Of a DNA stretch of 64,000 nt, positions 43,861 to 52,593 are shown in pieces. A model generated the notes under the pieces. It did not search any database, was not told where the DNA came from, and was given only the letters and a program-made list of their open reading frames with translations. The stretch comes from JAWLAT01 sp041395325 (GTDB lineage Bacteria > Pseudomonadota > Gammaproteobacteria > Xanthomonadales > SZUA-5). Every line of letters starts with the position of its first letter. Positions within the stretch are counted from its first letter, which is position 1. The stretch covers positions 115,395 through 179,394 of the forward strand of contig JAWLAT010000009.1 of the NCBI GenBank assembly GCA_041395325.1. Reading direction: 5' to 3'. The translations under genes were made by a program, and so were the position numbers.

Positions 43861-45213
43861 ATGCAAGCATCCACATCTGCGCCAGCACCTTGGCGCCGCA
43901 TCGTCTGCCTGATCTGCGCTGTGCTGCTCGCTGCGCCGCTGTGGGCGGCCGAGCTGCCGCTCCACTCGCATGCCGGCGATGACGGTGTGCGCGCGCCCCT
44001 CGTCATTGCACCGGTCGACGACGCCTGGCGCGCCGCGCTGCCGCGTGACGCCAAGCTGGCCACCCAGGCCTATCTCGACCGCTTGCCGAAGGAGGCTGTG
44101 CAACGCGCCAACGACTACGACGAGGGCGGCTATTGGCTGCAGCTCTGGGAAGTGCTGATCGGCCTGGCGATTGCCGCGTTGCTGCTGCAGGGCCGCCGCT
44201 CAGCACGGCTGCGCGACTGGGCGCAGCGCGTCGGTCGCTACGCCTTGCTGCGCGACGGCCTTTACGGCGGTGCATACGGACTGATCGCTGGCCTCGTGAT
44301 GCTGCCCTTGCGCTTCTACCAGGGCTACTGGCGCGAGCACGCCTATGGCATGTCGACCCAGGACCCGGCCGATTGGTGGGTGGATTGGGTCGTCGGCCTG
44401 GGCGTGGAGATGGTCGGCACCATGTTCGCGGTCGCGCTGCTCTACGCGGTGTTCCGCCGCACCGGCGAGCGCTGGTGGCTGTGGGGGGCGGCTGCCTGCT
44501 CGGCCCTGCTGGCGCTGATGCTGCTCGTCAGCCCGGTGCTGATCGACCCGCTTTTCAACACCTACAAGCCGCTGGAACCAGGCCCCGTGCGCAGCGCCGT
44601 ATTGACGATGGCGCATGCCACCGGCGTGCCGGCCGAGGAGGTCTATGCCTTCGACGCCTCGCGCCAGACCAAGCGCGTCAGCGCGAACGTCAGTGGCTTG
44701 GGCAGCACGGCTGCGATCCGCCTCAACGACAACCTGCTGAACCACACCTCCCTGCCCGAGATCCGCGCTGTGATGGCCCATGAGCTCGGCCACTACGTGC
44801 TCAACCACGGGCCGAAAATGCTGATGCAGTTCGGCTTGCTGATCCTCTTTGGGCTGCTGTTCTGCCAATGGGCGATGGGCCGCCTCTTTGCCCGCTACGG
44901 CGCTCGCTGGGGTACGCAGTCTGTCGCCGACGTGGCCAGCCTGCCGTTGCTCATGGCGGTGTTCTCGGTCTTCACGCTGGCGGCCACTCCGATCTTCAAC
45001 ACCATCATCCGCACGCAGGAAATCGAGGCCGACCGCTTTGGCCTGAGCCTGGCCCGCGATCCGCATGGCTTTGCCGAGGTGATGCTCAAGCTCTCGGACT
45101 ACCGCAAGCCTGATCCGGGTGTCGTCGAGGAGTTCGTGTTCTTCCACCATCCCAGCGCGCGGCACCGCATCCACGACGCGATGCGCTGGCGGGAGGCCAT
45201 GGGCACGCCTTGA
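43861..45213 (+). CDS. M48-family (Ste24/HtpX-like) membrane zinc metallopeptidase
   Basis: A product of 450 residues with a signal-like N-terminus (CLICAVLLAAPLWAAEL), an N-terminal M48_N-type domain with several membrane helices (about 100-250), and the catalytic domain. The zinc motif is MAHELGHYVLNH (H-E-x-x-H, about residue 303). The third ligand is in TQEIEADRFGLSLARD (about 390), and the Ste24-like C-terminus FFHHPSARHRIHDAMRW is present. Full Ste24 architecture makes it a CAAX-protease-1-type enzyme, here directly behind a CAAX-protease-2-type (CPBP) gene. It acts in the inner membrane, probably in protein or peptide processing or quality control. The start ATG is at 43861. Confidence 0.88.
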   Translation: MQASTSAPAPWRRIVCLICAVLLAAPLWAAELPLHSHAGDDGVRAPLVIAPVDDAWRAALPRDAKLATQAYLDRLPKEAVQRANDYDEGGYWLQLWEVLIGLAIAALLLQGRRSARLRDWAQRVGRYALLRDGLYGGAYGLIAGLVMLPLRFYQGYWREHAYGMSTQDPADWWVDWVVGLGVEMVGTMFAVALLYAVFRRTGERWWLWGAAACSALLALMLLVSPVLIDPLFNTYKPLEPGPVRSAVLTMAHATGVPAEEVYAFDASRQTKRVSANVSGLGSTAAIRLNDNLLNHTSLPEIRAVMAHELGHYVLNHGPKMLMQFGLLILFGLLFCQWAMGRLFARYGARWGTQSVADVASLPLLMAVFSVFTLAATPIFNTIIRTQEIEADRFGLSLARDPHGFAEVMLKLSDYRKPDPGVVEEFVFFHHPSARHRIHDAMRWREAMGTP

Positions 45214-45285
45214 ATGGCCCAGCGGGGCGTTGGATCACGTTTCACGCTCGCTCCGCTCGGACTCATTCGAGCATACGATGCCCGC

Positions 45286-45360
45286 CGAACATGGGAATTC
45301 GTGCTTCCAGATTTGCCCAAAGCCTCAGATCGACCGACTCGGTCTTCACTGGCCTAGGCG
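45286..45360 (+). repeat. RAYT-A 3'-flank remnant
   Basis: CGAACATGGGAATTCGTGCT, then CAGATCGACCGA and GGTCTTCACTGGCC, matches the block that follows the RAYT-A transposase genes (50578-50646, 54851-54919, 55380-55448). No transposase sequence remains. It lies in the 229-base gap before the IS5 element. Confidence 0.55.
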
Positions 45361-45442
45361 ACCGAACCAAACGAGCAGCATTCGCGTCGTCGACATAAGC
45401 AACGCTGGAAAGTTTGCGCATCCTAGGCAAGCGGTGCCCTAG

Positions 45443-46625
45443 GGAAGGTCTGAACAAGTCCAGCCCTGTCATGGTCTGATACGACCATCAGGATGAGGAG
45501 CTCGGCTGATGGACCAGATGAGTTTCGGTGACGCCGAGTACGCCGGCAAGCGCAGCAGACCCGCCGGGAAGTCTTTCTGGCGGAGATGGAGCGGGTGGTG
45601 CCGTGGGTCGAGTTGCTGAGCTGATCGAGCCCCATATCCGAAGGCAGGCCGTGGTCGGCACCCCTATCCGATTGCCACGATGCTGCGGGTGCACCTGATG
45701 CAAGAACTGGTTCGGGCTGTCTGATCCGGGCATGGAAGAGGCGCTCTACGAGATCACGCCGATGCGGAACTTTGCACGGCTGCGGATGACCGGCGCGATC
45801 CCCGATGAGACGACGATTCTCGTCTCCGCCGCCTGCTGGAGGTTCATGAGTTGGCGCCCAGGTCCTGGCGGTGGTCAACGGCCATCGTCGACAAAGGCTC
45901 GCTCAAGCGGGAACGATCGTCGATGCCACGATCATCTCCAGGCCCAGTTCGACCAAGAACGCCACAGGCGAGCGCGATCCGGAGATGCACCAGACCAAGA
46001 AGGGCAACCAGTGGTACTTCGGCATGAAGGCGCACATTGGCGTGGACTTGGAATCGGGCCTGGTACAAGTGCGAACCACGCCGGCCAACGCGGCCCGATG
46101 TCACCGAGGTAGCGAAACTTGCTACACGGTGAGGAGTCAGTCGTCCACGCCGATGCGGCTACACCGGCGCATCCAAGCGCGTGGAAGGATCTCAGATCAC
46201 CTGGCACGTGGCCGAGCGACGGCACAAAGTCCTGTCGATCATCGACGGACCACTGCGCCAAGCCATGCAGGAGCTGGAGACCCTCAAGGCCCGAATCCGA
46301 GCCCGCGTTGAGCATCCCTTCCGCGTCGTGAAACAACAGTTCGGCTACCAGAAGGTGCGCTTCCGAGGCTTGGCCAAGAACACTGCACACGTGGTGACCC
46401 TGTTCGCATTGTCCAACCTGTGGCAGGCCCGTAGGCGACTACTGCTGATGACAGGGTAGTTGCCTCTGAAGCGAGCCAGATAAGGCGGAAAAGGCTGCGA
46501 AACCTGAGAAGAATGACAACCAAACACCGAAATCGATCCCGGTACGAGCCAATCTGGCAGATAGCGCCGGCCAAGCCTACGAATGTGGGTCGCCGGAGCG
46601 GTGCCCCGGCTTGTTCAGAGGATCC
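45443..46625. mobile_element. IS5-family insertion sequence, 1183 bp, inactive
   Basis: The ends are imperfect inverted repeats: GGAAGGTCTGAACAAGTCC at 45443-45461, and the reverse complement of the right end reads GGATCCTCTGAACAAGCC (46608-46625). Both ends are flanked by CTAG (45439-45442 and 46626-46629), the 4-bp C-T-A-R-type target duplication of IS5. Length and transposase type agree with the IS5 group. Confidence 0.85.
45509..46459 (+). pseudogene. IS5-family transposase, frameshifted and partly deleted
   Basis: The start MDQMSFGDAEYAGKR is typical for this IS5 branch; a one-base deletion follows in the K-R-K-Q-T-R-R-E region. Later pieces in other frames are EEALYEITPMRNFARLRMTG-AIPDETTI (45735-45818), GTIVDATIISRPSSTKNATG and QWYFGMKAHIGVD (45910-46050), and VEHPFRVVKQQFGYQKVRFR to FALSNLWQARRRLL (46305-46445). 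The Y-G-D-A-G-Y region of the DDE domain is deleted (about 46110-46180). Several indels make it non-functional, so any mobility would need a transposase in trans. It is one of many decayed genes in this part. Confidence 0.85.
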
Positions 46626-46710
46626 CTAGGAGTCGATCGACGAGAATACCCTTCTCCCTCTAAGGTATTTTTGCCGAGTACAACAACGACAGCACTAGAG
46701 GGAGTCCACA

Positions 46711-49130
46711 ATGGCGACAGGAAACCGGCCGAAGATCTCGGCCGACTTGCAGCCTGTGCTTGGGTCAAGAGATGTCATTGCCGGCCTTGGAGCAGCGCCG
46801 CGAGAACTCTTGGCGGCCAGCCTCGCTCTCTACGATGATGGCAGCCTGCAAGCGCGTATCGCGGCATTGTGGCAAAAGTGGCAACCAGGGCAGCCTTCCG
46901 AACTAGCTTCGGCTGTGGATGCAGCGCGCTCCGCGCAAGCTTCCGCCAACAAGTGGTTGCAATCCGTACTGTCTGACGACGACATGCGGTTACTACTCTG
47001 GATCCAGTTGCGAGAGTCCTTTGAGTTACCTGCTTTGTGCTGTGCGTCCATGCGCAGCGCCGCATCAGTTGCCGACGATCTGGTTGCACGTGCCTTGCGT
47101 TCACTGCAACCAGGTCGTGTAGTTGGCTGGCTCGAGACGCAGGGGTTGAAGGAAGCCAAGTCTCGGCCACACACACTTGACGAGCTTGCGCGAGCGACGC
47201 TGCAAGAGATTCTCAGTGCCGTGCTTGATGCGGACGATGTGCAATCCGCACAGGTGAGAGAGCGACTGTTGCAGGAGGTTCGCGAGAAACTGGAGCGATT
47301 GGACGAAGACGCACGCAGAAATTTGCTCGATGCAGTAGGTGCCGACGAACTGAACGACGCCGCTCTGGTAAAGATCTTGGTGACCGGTGGTGGACTGGGT
47401 GTGTTCGGGGTCGGCGTCAGCCTCGCAGGATTCTCGGCCTACATCCTCGCTGCACAGCTGTCGGCCTTCATTCCGTTATTCAGTGGACCAGCGCTTGTGT
47501 CCGTTGTGTCCGTTCTCTCGAATCCCATCACCTTTGTCGCGGGCACTGTGGGCATGGTGTGGTGGGCAACCTCGTCTGCGAACGCGGACATCAGAATGGC
47601 GATATCGGTTCGAGTGATCTCATTGCTTGCGCTCAGTGGAGCACTGGCTGGCGATGCGGGTATCCGATCGATGCTCGCAGCGTTTCCGCGGATTGCCAAC
47701 CTTCGTTTGCCGGAATTCGATTTCCGTGTCATCTCGCGCTACTCGGCGGACTGGAAAGTAATTGCCGCGGTTCGGCGGTCTGTCAATACGCCGGATGCGC
47801 AGATTATGGAATGGATGGAGTCCGGTACTGGCGACTCGCGCTTGGGCAACGCGGTTGCCGGTCGTGTGGACGAGGCCCAGAACGCTGCTCTCCTCGGTGT
47901 GATGACACTCGGCGACATCGTCTACAACGCCTACCGAATCGATCCGCAGGTCCTTGAGGCGGCGGATTTCTCAAGAGCCACGGATCTTGGTGATCCGATT
48001 GCGTTCGCTAGTTTTGCAGAGCAAGTTCATGGCCTTAGTGAGGCCAGCGCGCAGGGGGCTGTCAGTAACCTGAAAGGCTACGTTGCCGAAAGAGTCGTAG
48101 CGACTCAACTCGTTTCACAGGACATGTCGTCGAGTTTCCTGATGTTTCGAACGAGGCAGGTTGGGACGTCGCGGTCGACCGGCGTCCGCTATCAGGTCAA
48201 GAATGTGGAAGCCTATCTGCCCTGAATGAACACTTTGCCAGGGATATGAGTATCCCGTCATCGCAAATACCGAGCTAGCAGAGCAACTCGCGCTGCCAAA
48301 GGAGAGCTCGCGCCCGAGTGGGCTTCTAGGGTGCATTTTATCGAAGGTTACAACAGCGAACTGGTCGAACATGTCACGCGTGACAGCCTGGACGCCGGAG
48401 TGGACATGGCTCATCCTGACGTACCTGCATTCGCAGTGATATTGAGTGGACTTAGGAACTATCGCCGCGCTTCGAGAGGCGAGATCTCCGGGAGTCAGGC
48501 GGTTCAAGAAGTTCTGCTGGATGGCACCACTCGCGCGGGCTTGGCAGTCATCGGTGGCTGTATCGGCGAAGGGTCGGCCTTCTGGTATTTGGGCCGGCTG
48601 GCGCTCTGGTCCTTGGCGCTGTGTCTCCCGTGTTGAGCCAGACGAGGGCGAACTGGGTCAAAGACGGTCTAGACGCCTCACTCTCAAGTAGGGCCTACCG
48701 GGAGTGGGAAGCCCGCGCCGACGGAGCGTTGGGAGATCTTGCGAAGACGCTAGAGGAGTCACTCAAGCGTAGGGCGGCGCTGCTGGGTTCGCCGTTCCGC
48801 AAGGCGAACCGGGTGTCACCTCAAACCTACCTTAACTGGCGCCATGAGGAGGTACGTGGTTTGCGCGAAGCCTGGTGTCGACTGAATGCAATCCGGAAGA
48901 GTGATGATCGTTCTGAAATCCGAATCAGGCTTCTGATGCAGTGGCTGGGGGCGAGCTTGGTCTTCCCGGCGGAGTATCAGACGGAGTTAACAGCAATCAT
49001 CGAATTTACCAGGGAACAACCAACGCTCGGTGATCGGATCACCGAAACAATGGGAGATATGGCGGACGATGTCTCGGGTTTCGTTGGGGGCCTTTGGAGC
49101 ACCCTGACCGGCGGCAGGTCTGGTTCATGA
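46711..49130 (+). pseudogene. Large unknown protein: helical head, glycine-rich membrane segment, Q-x-K nuclease-like part; 3' half frameshifted
   Basis: AGGGAG precedes the ATG at 46711. The first about 470 residues are uninterrupted: a helical region, then two hydrophobic glycine-rich stretches (LVTGGGLGVFGVGVSLAGFS near residue 223 and LALSGALAGDAGI near 310). From about 48115 coding continuity jumps frames. EFPDVSNEAGWDVAVD is in one frame, GVRYQVKNVEA in the next (stop at 48225), YEYPVIANTELAEQLALPKE in a third, and then VHFIEGYNSELVEHVTRDSL to VIGGCIGEG. After one more shift near 48570, VGLLVFGPAGALVLGAVSPV leads to the stop at 49130. D-x-x-V then Q-V-K resembles PD-(D/E)xK nucleases of the Mrr type. 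The intact ancestor was about 800 residues. No family name is offered. Confidence 0.55.
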
Positions 49131-49270
49131 GCGACCACTCTAGTTCTCTGAAATTCAAGGCCGGTACGTAACGCGCACGACGGACACAAGGGGCGATCGG
49201 ATTGCCAGAGGCACAGGCGCATTCGTAGAGGACATCTGGGATTACGATACCTTGGACAGGATTAGGATAC

Positions 49271-49397
49271 CTGGTAGGTAGGGCACCTGTACCCCTGGGA
49301 CACGCAGGACACGTACGTACCTGGGACAAGGACACGTACGTACCTGGCGTACGTAACTGGGACGTACGTAACTGGGACGTACGTAACTGGGACACGC
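49271..49397. repeat. Tandem 15-bp array (CTGGGACGTACGTAA) and variants at a RAYT-A left end
   Basis: Six imperfect units beginning CTGGGAC or CTGG-: two longer ones containing ACACGTACGTAC (49296-49340) and three short ones (CTGGCGTACGTAA, CTGGGACGTACGTAA twice, 49343-49385), ending CTGGGACACGC. Each contains the palindrome ACGTACGT. The array abuts the RAYT-A 5' flank, which at the second locus (53662) carries a single unit. The rest of 49131-49482 holds no gene. Confidence 0.75.
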
Positions 49398-49482
49398 AAA
49401 CCCTCCCAAGCAGATTAATCCGTCGCAAACCGACGCCATTTGCCGGCAGACGCTGCTCAGATGATGCGGCACGCTGTGCTTC

Positions 49483-50524
49483 ATGACCACTGCGAGATCA
49501 GCGATTGCGCCGCCGCAGGTCGGCCGGCTACTACCGCTGCGTCAGTCGCTGTGTGCGGCGGGCATGGCTGTGTGGAACGGATCGGCTGACCGGCAAATCC
49601 TACGACCACCGCCGCGACTGGGTCGTGGTGCGAGTGAACAAACTGGCTTCGATCTTCGCGGTGCAGGTGCTGGCCTATGCGGCGATGTCTCAACCATCTG
49701 CATCTGGCGTTGGAGTTTGACCCAGCCTGGGTGGAACAATGGTCCGATGTCGAATGCCTGGACCGCTGGCAGCGGCTGTACTGTCCGGCTGACGCTTCTC
49801 GGAGCAGCGGAAAGGTCAACCGCACGACCGCTTGGCTGTGCCAACCCGAACGTATCGCGCAGGTTCGCCAGCGTCTGGCTTCGGTCAGCGAGTTCATGAA
49901 GTGCTTGAACGAGCACATCGCCAAAATGGCCAACCTTGAAGACGGCTGCACGGAGCCGCTTCTGGAAGGCAGGTTCAAGTGCCAGCGGCTGTGCTGGACG
50001 AGCAGGCCGTGTTGTCAGCGATGGTGTACGTGGACTTGAACCCGATCAGAGCAGCGATGGCGCCTGATCTGGAGTCCAGCGACTACACGTCGATCCAGAA
50101 ACGGCTGCGTGAGACTGCCGAGCGCCTGGGTGATGTGGACAAGCTGCTCAAACCCATCGCTGGCGTGCCGGGTGAACTGGCGCTGGGGATCTCGGTGCGC
50201 CACTACCTGGGACTGGTCGACTGGACTGGGCGGGTCATGCATCCGACCAAGCGCGGCAAGATCGAGGGAACTGCACCTTCGGTGCTCGATGTGTTGGATA
50301 TTCGCGAGAGCGGCGAGCAACGCCCGGTACTGTTGGACCGATTTGCGCTCTCCGACGGCGCCTGGACCAACCAGGTCAAAGGCACCGAATCGGACTTCTA
50401 CCGAGTGATCGGCGCCGCCGAGCAGATCCTGGACTACGCTGAAGACATCGGTCAGCGTTGGCTGCAGGGCATCGGTGTGGCTCGACTACTCAATGAGCGG
50501 CGGGCGAAGCCCAAACCGGTCTAG
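49483..50524 (+). pseudogene. RAYT (Y1-type) transposase with three frameshifts
   Basis: Aligned to the intact gene at 53764, this copy has an extra base just after MTTARSAIAPP (about 49515), an extra T in GATGTCTCAACC ahead of the HUH motif (about 49688), and two extra bases in CAGCGGCTGTGCTGGACG (about 49985). A compensated indel pair turns TGRFWEGRF into TEPLLEGRF. The last 180 residues are in one open frame (VLDEQAVLSAMVYVDLNPIR to RAKPKPV). The sequence otherwise stays about 95 percent identical, so the decay is recent. Confidence 0.85.
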
Positions 50525-50541
50525 TTGACGCGATGAGAGCA

Positions 50542-50563
50542 GCCGCCGACATGGATCGGCGGC
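50542..50563. repeat. RAYT-associated hairpin, copy 1
   Basis: GCCGCCGA-CATGGA-TCGGCGGC, perfect 8-bp stem, 18 bases after the RAYT-A stop. The same hairpin follows the other RAYT reading frames here. Confidence 0.75.
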
Positions 50564-50700
50564 TGAGTCGTGCCTCGAACATGGGATCACGTGCGTCCAG
50601 AGCACCACTTGGCCGCAGATCGACCGATCTGGTCTTCACCGACCCAAGCAATCCACCTTAGTGCGCGCTATTCGCATGAACCTCAGACGTGCCGCTGAGA

Positions 50701-50757
50701 GCGCGGGTGTCCTCGGTGTCGTTGCCCTGATGTAGTCGGCAAGGATGCAGGACACCC
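50701..50757. repeat. Inverted 11-bp REP pair between RAYT-A and RAYT-B
   Basis: GCGGGTGTCCT (50701-50711) and AGGACACCCGC (50747-50757) are exact inverted repeats; TTGCC (50720-50724) and GGCAA (50736-50740) pair inside the loop. GGGTGTCC also closes the other RAYT-A copies (about 54978, 55507). Confidence 0.65.
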
Positions 50758-50861
50758 GCACACCTGCGGACTATTCCGCGACGAACTGTCGCCAGATTCC
50801 GCTCTGAATCCGCACCCTCGACCTACAGACAGCGCTGCCGATCCGGGCCACGCTGCTACCC

Positions 50862-51822
50862 ATGACCACCGCCCGCTCCGCGATCGCTCCTCCCGGTGCC
50901 TTCGGCTACTACCACTGCGTATCGCGCTGCGTTCGCCGTGCGTGGCTGTGCGGCTTCGACAAGTGCACCGGCAGATCCTACGAACACCGCCGATTCTGGG
51001 CGGGCCGCTTCAAATGCCAGCGGCTGCTCGATGAGCAGGCGGTGCTGTCTGTGATGCCTGTCCTGAGCCTGACTAAGGGACTTACATCGACCTGAACCCG
51101 GTTCGTGCTGGCATGGCCGCAGATGCGGATCGTCGACACATCGATCCAGCAACGGATTCGCGAGACGGCCAGGAAGATCGGCAATATCGACAAGCTCATG
51201 GGTCAGTCGCTGGGATACCGGGGCAGCTGTCGCTGGGCATCTCGTCCCGCCACTACCCGGGGCCCCCTGAGTTTGCTCACGCGAGCCGCGTTGTAGGCCT
51301 GCGATCGATGCAGTAAGGCGTCGTTTCGGCAAGGCGTAGTCATTCTACGGCGCCGAAACGCAGCCAGCGCGGCGCAGGCGATCTGGGTCGCAGCCGTTCA
51401 GGACGGGGCTCCATGTCTTGTGAAGAAATGGGTCCGCCAGCGGCGTCGGTCATCTCGCCCAGAGCGCAGGCTATGACGGTGCCTTCTACCTGGCGAACTT
51501 CTCAGCCGCCATGCGGCGGCAGTGCGCAGCTCAGGGAGCCCCAGGCTTGGTCGACTGGACCAGTGCATCCTGCACCCTGGCAGCGGGGAAGGTCGACGCC
51601 GCGACGCGGTTGGTGCCAAGACCCTCGGTATCGCCGCCACCGAACAGCGGCGCAACGTGCTGCGTGATCTGGAACTGTCCGCGCGCCTGGACTACCCAGG
51701 TCAAGGCCACCGGGAGCAGCTACTACCGTGTCATCGGTGCCGCCGACGGCGTCCTCGCCTACGCCGAGGAGATCGGGCAGCGCTGGCTGCAAGAGCCCAG
51801 GTGTGGCCAGACTGATGGCTGA
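50862..51822 (+). pseudogene. RAYT-B transposase, deleted and interrupted
   Basis: It starts MTTARSAIAPPGAFGYYHCV (same N-terminus as RAYT-A but clearly diverged DNA) and jumps from SYEHRR directly to FWAGRFKCQRLLDEQAVLSV, so about 110 residues including the H-x-H motif are gone. The following part is frameshifted (QRIRETARKIGNIDKLMGQS; LSLGISSRHYPG). About 120-200 bases of unrelated sequence with a strong palindrome interrupt it at about 51300-51500. The C-terminus IGQRWLQEPRCGQ ends the gene. The flank to about 52050 completes the element. It represents a second RAYT lineage. Confidence 0.7.
51322..51360. repeat. Long imperfect palindrome inside RAYT-B
   Basis: CGTTTCGGC and GCGTAG on the left pair with CTACGGC and GCCGAAACG on the right around TCATT, an imperfect 39-base hairpin. 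It lies in sequence without RAYT counterpart, so it probably came with an insertion. Confidence 0.6.
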
Positions 51823-51865
51823 GCGACGGAAGCCGCAGGCCAGCCTGAAAGCCGAGCTCGAAACA

Positions 51866-51887
51866 GCCGCCGACAGCGATCGGCGGC
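51866..51887. repeat. RAYT-associated hairpin, RAYT-B copy
   Basis: GCCGCCGA-CAGCGA-TCGGCGGC. Same stem as after RAYT-A genes, with a different loop. Confidence 0.75.
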
Positions 51888-52593
51888 TTCGGCGTACTGG
51901 AACCGGGATATCCGCGTCTCGCGATGTCTGGCGACGGCATCAGCGCGCGATACACGCGTCACAAGCCCAGCGCAAATCTCACAAACGGCGCGCATTCTCA
52001 TCGGCCAGCCTCGACCCCGGGAAAGGTGGGTGTCCTCGGTTCTTCGATGTTTGAGGAGCGCTGGTCTGGCAACAACCGAACGTCTCAGATGCTTGCCGCT
52101 TGTCGAGGTCACTGGCATTGGGCGACACTTTAGGGTCAGCGGGACTGTTTGTCAGACCGAAGGTCAAGTTCGATGAATCATTTTCCGCGGTCCAAAACGT
52201 CCCCAGATTTGCTGAAGGTCCTCGAATACCGCGCTGACGTCGTAGTTGAGAGGGCGCGAAGGTTGTCAATGCAAAAAGTGTCTCATGCTGCGCGCCCGGA
52301 GTTATTTGCGCGGAGGTATCGCTGCAACGTTTTGCTGGCCGTCCGTCATTCGCGTTGGACATATCAATTCCAGACGGATTAACGCACAGTTTGATACAAA
52401 GCCCAGCGGATTCGCTTTCTTCGCTGTGCCGGCGAGTGCCTCCAAGTTTCAGTATTGATTCGGTCGGATCAATACTTACCGACAGAACCCCGGACTGCGA
52501 AGTTTGGGTCAGAAACCAACCTCTGTATGTACTTTGGGGACTTCCAACCACCAGCAACAATAAGTGGAGCTGTTCAAAGACTCATAACCTCAA

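Larger units (their letters stand above)
49381..50715 (+). mobile_element. RAYT-A element, copy 1 (degenerate)
   Basis: The 102-bp 5' flank 49381-49482 is identical to 53662-53763. The transposase pseudogene, the downstream hairpin (50542-50563) and a 3' block to about 50715 (ending GCGGGTGTCCTCGGTGTCG) all match copy 2 at 53662-54990. Confidence 0.75.

Noticed and set aside
45286..45360. tRNA or small RNA gene before the IS5 element
   Set aside because: No cloverleaf or anticodon arm can be drawn; the block is explained as a RAYT-A 3'-flank copy.
49271..49397. CRISPR-like array
   Set aside because: Units are about 15 bp, adjacent and without spacers; they continue the RAYT-A end sequence, and no cas genes are present.
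51979..52560. A 193-codon open frame on the minus strand
   Set aside because: It overlaps the RAYT-B 3' flank, has Ser/Thr/Pro-rich composition without any motif, and no ribosome site.
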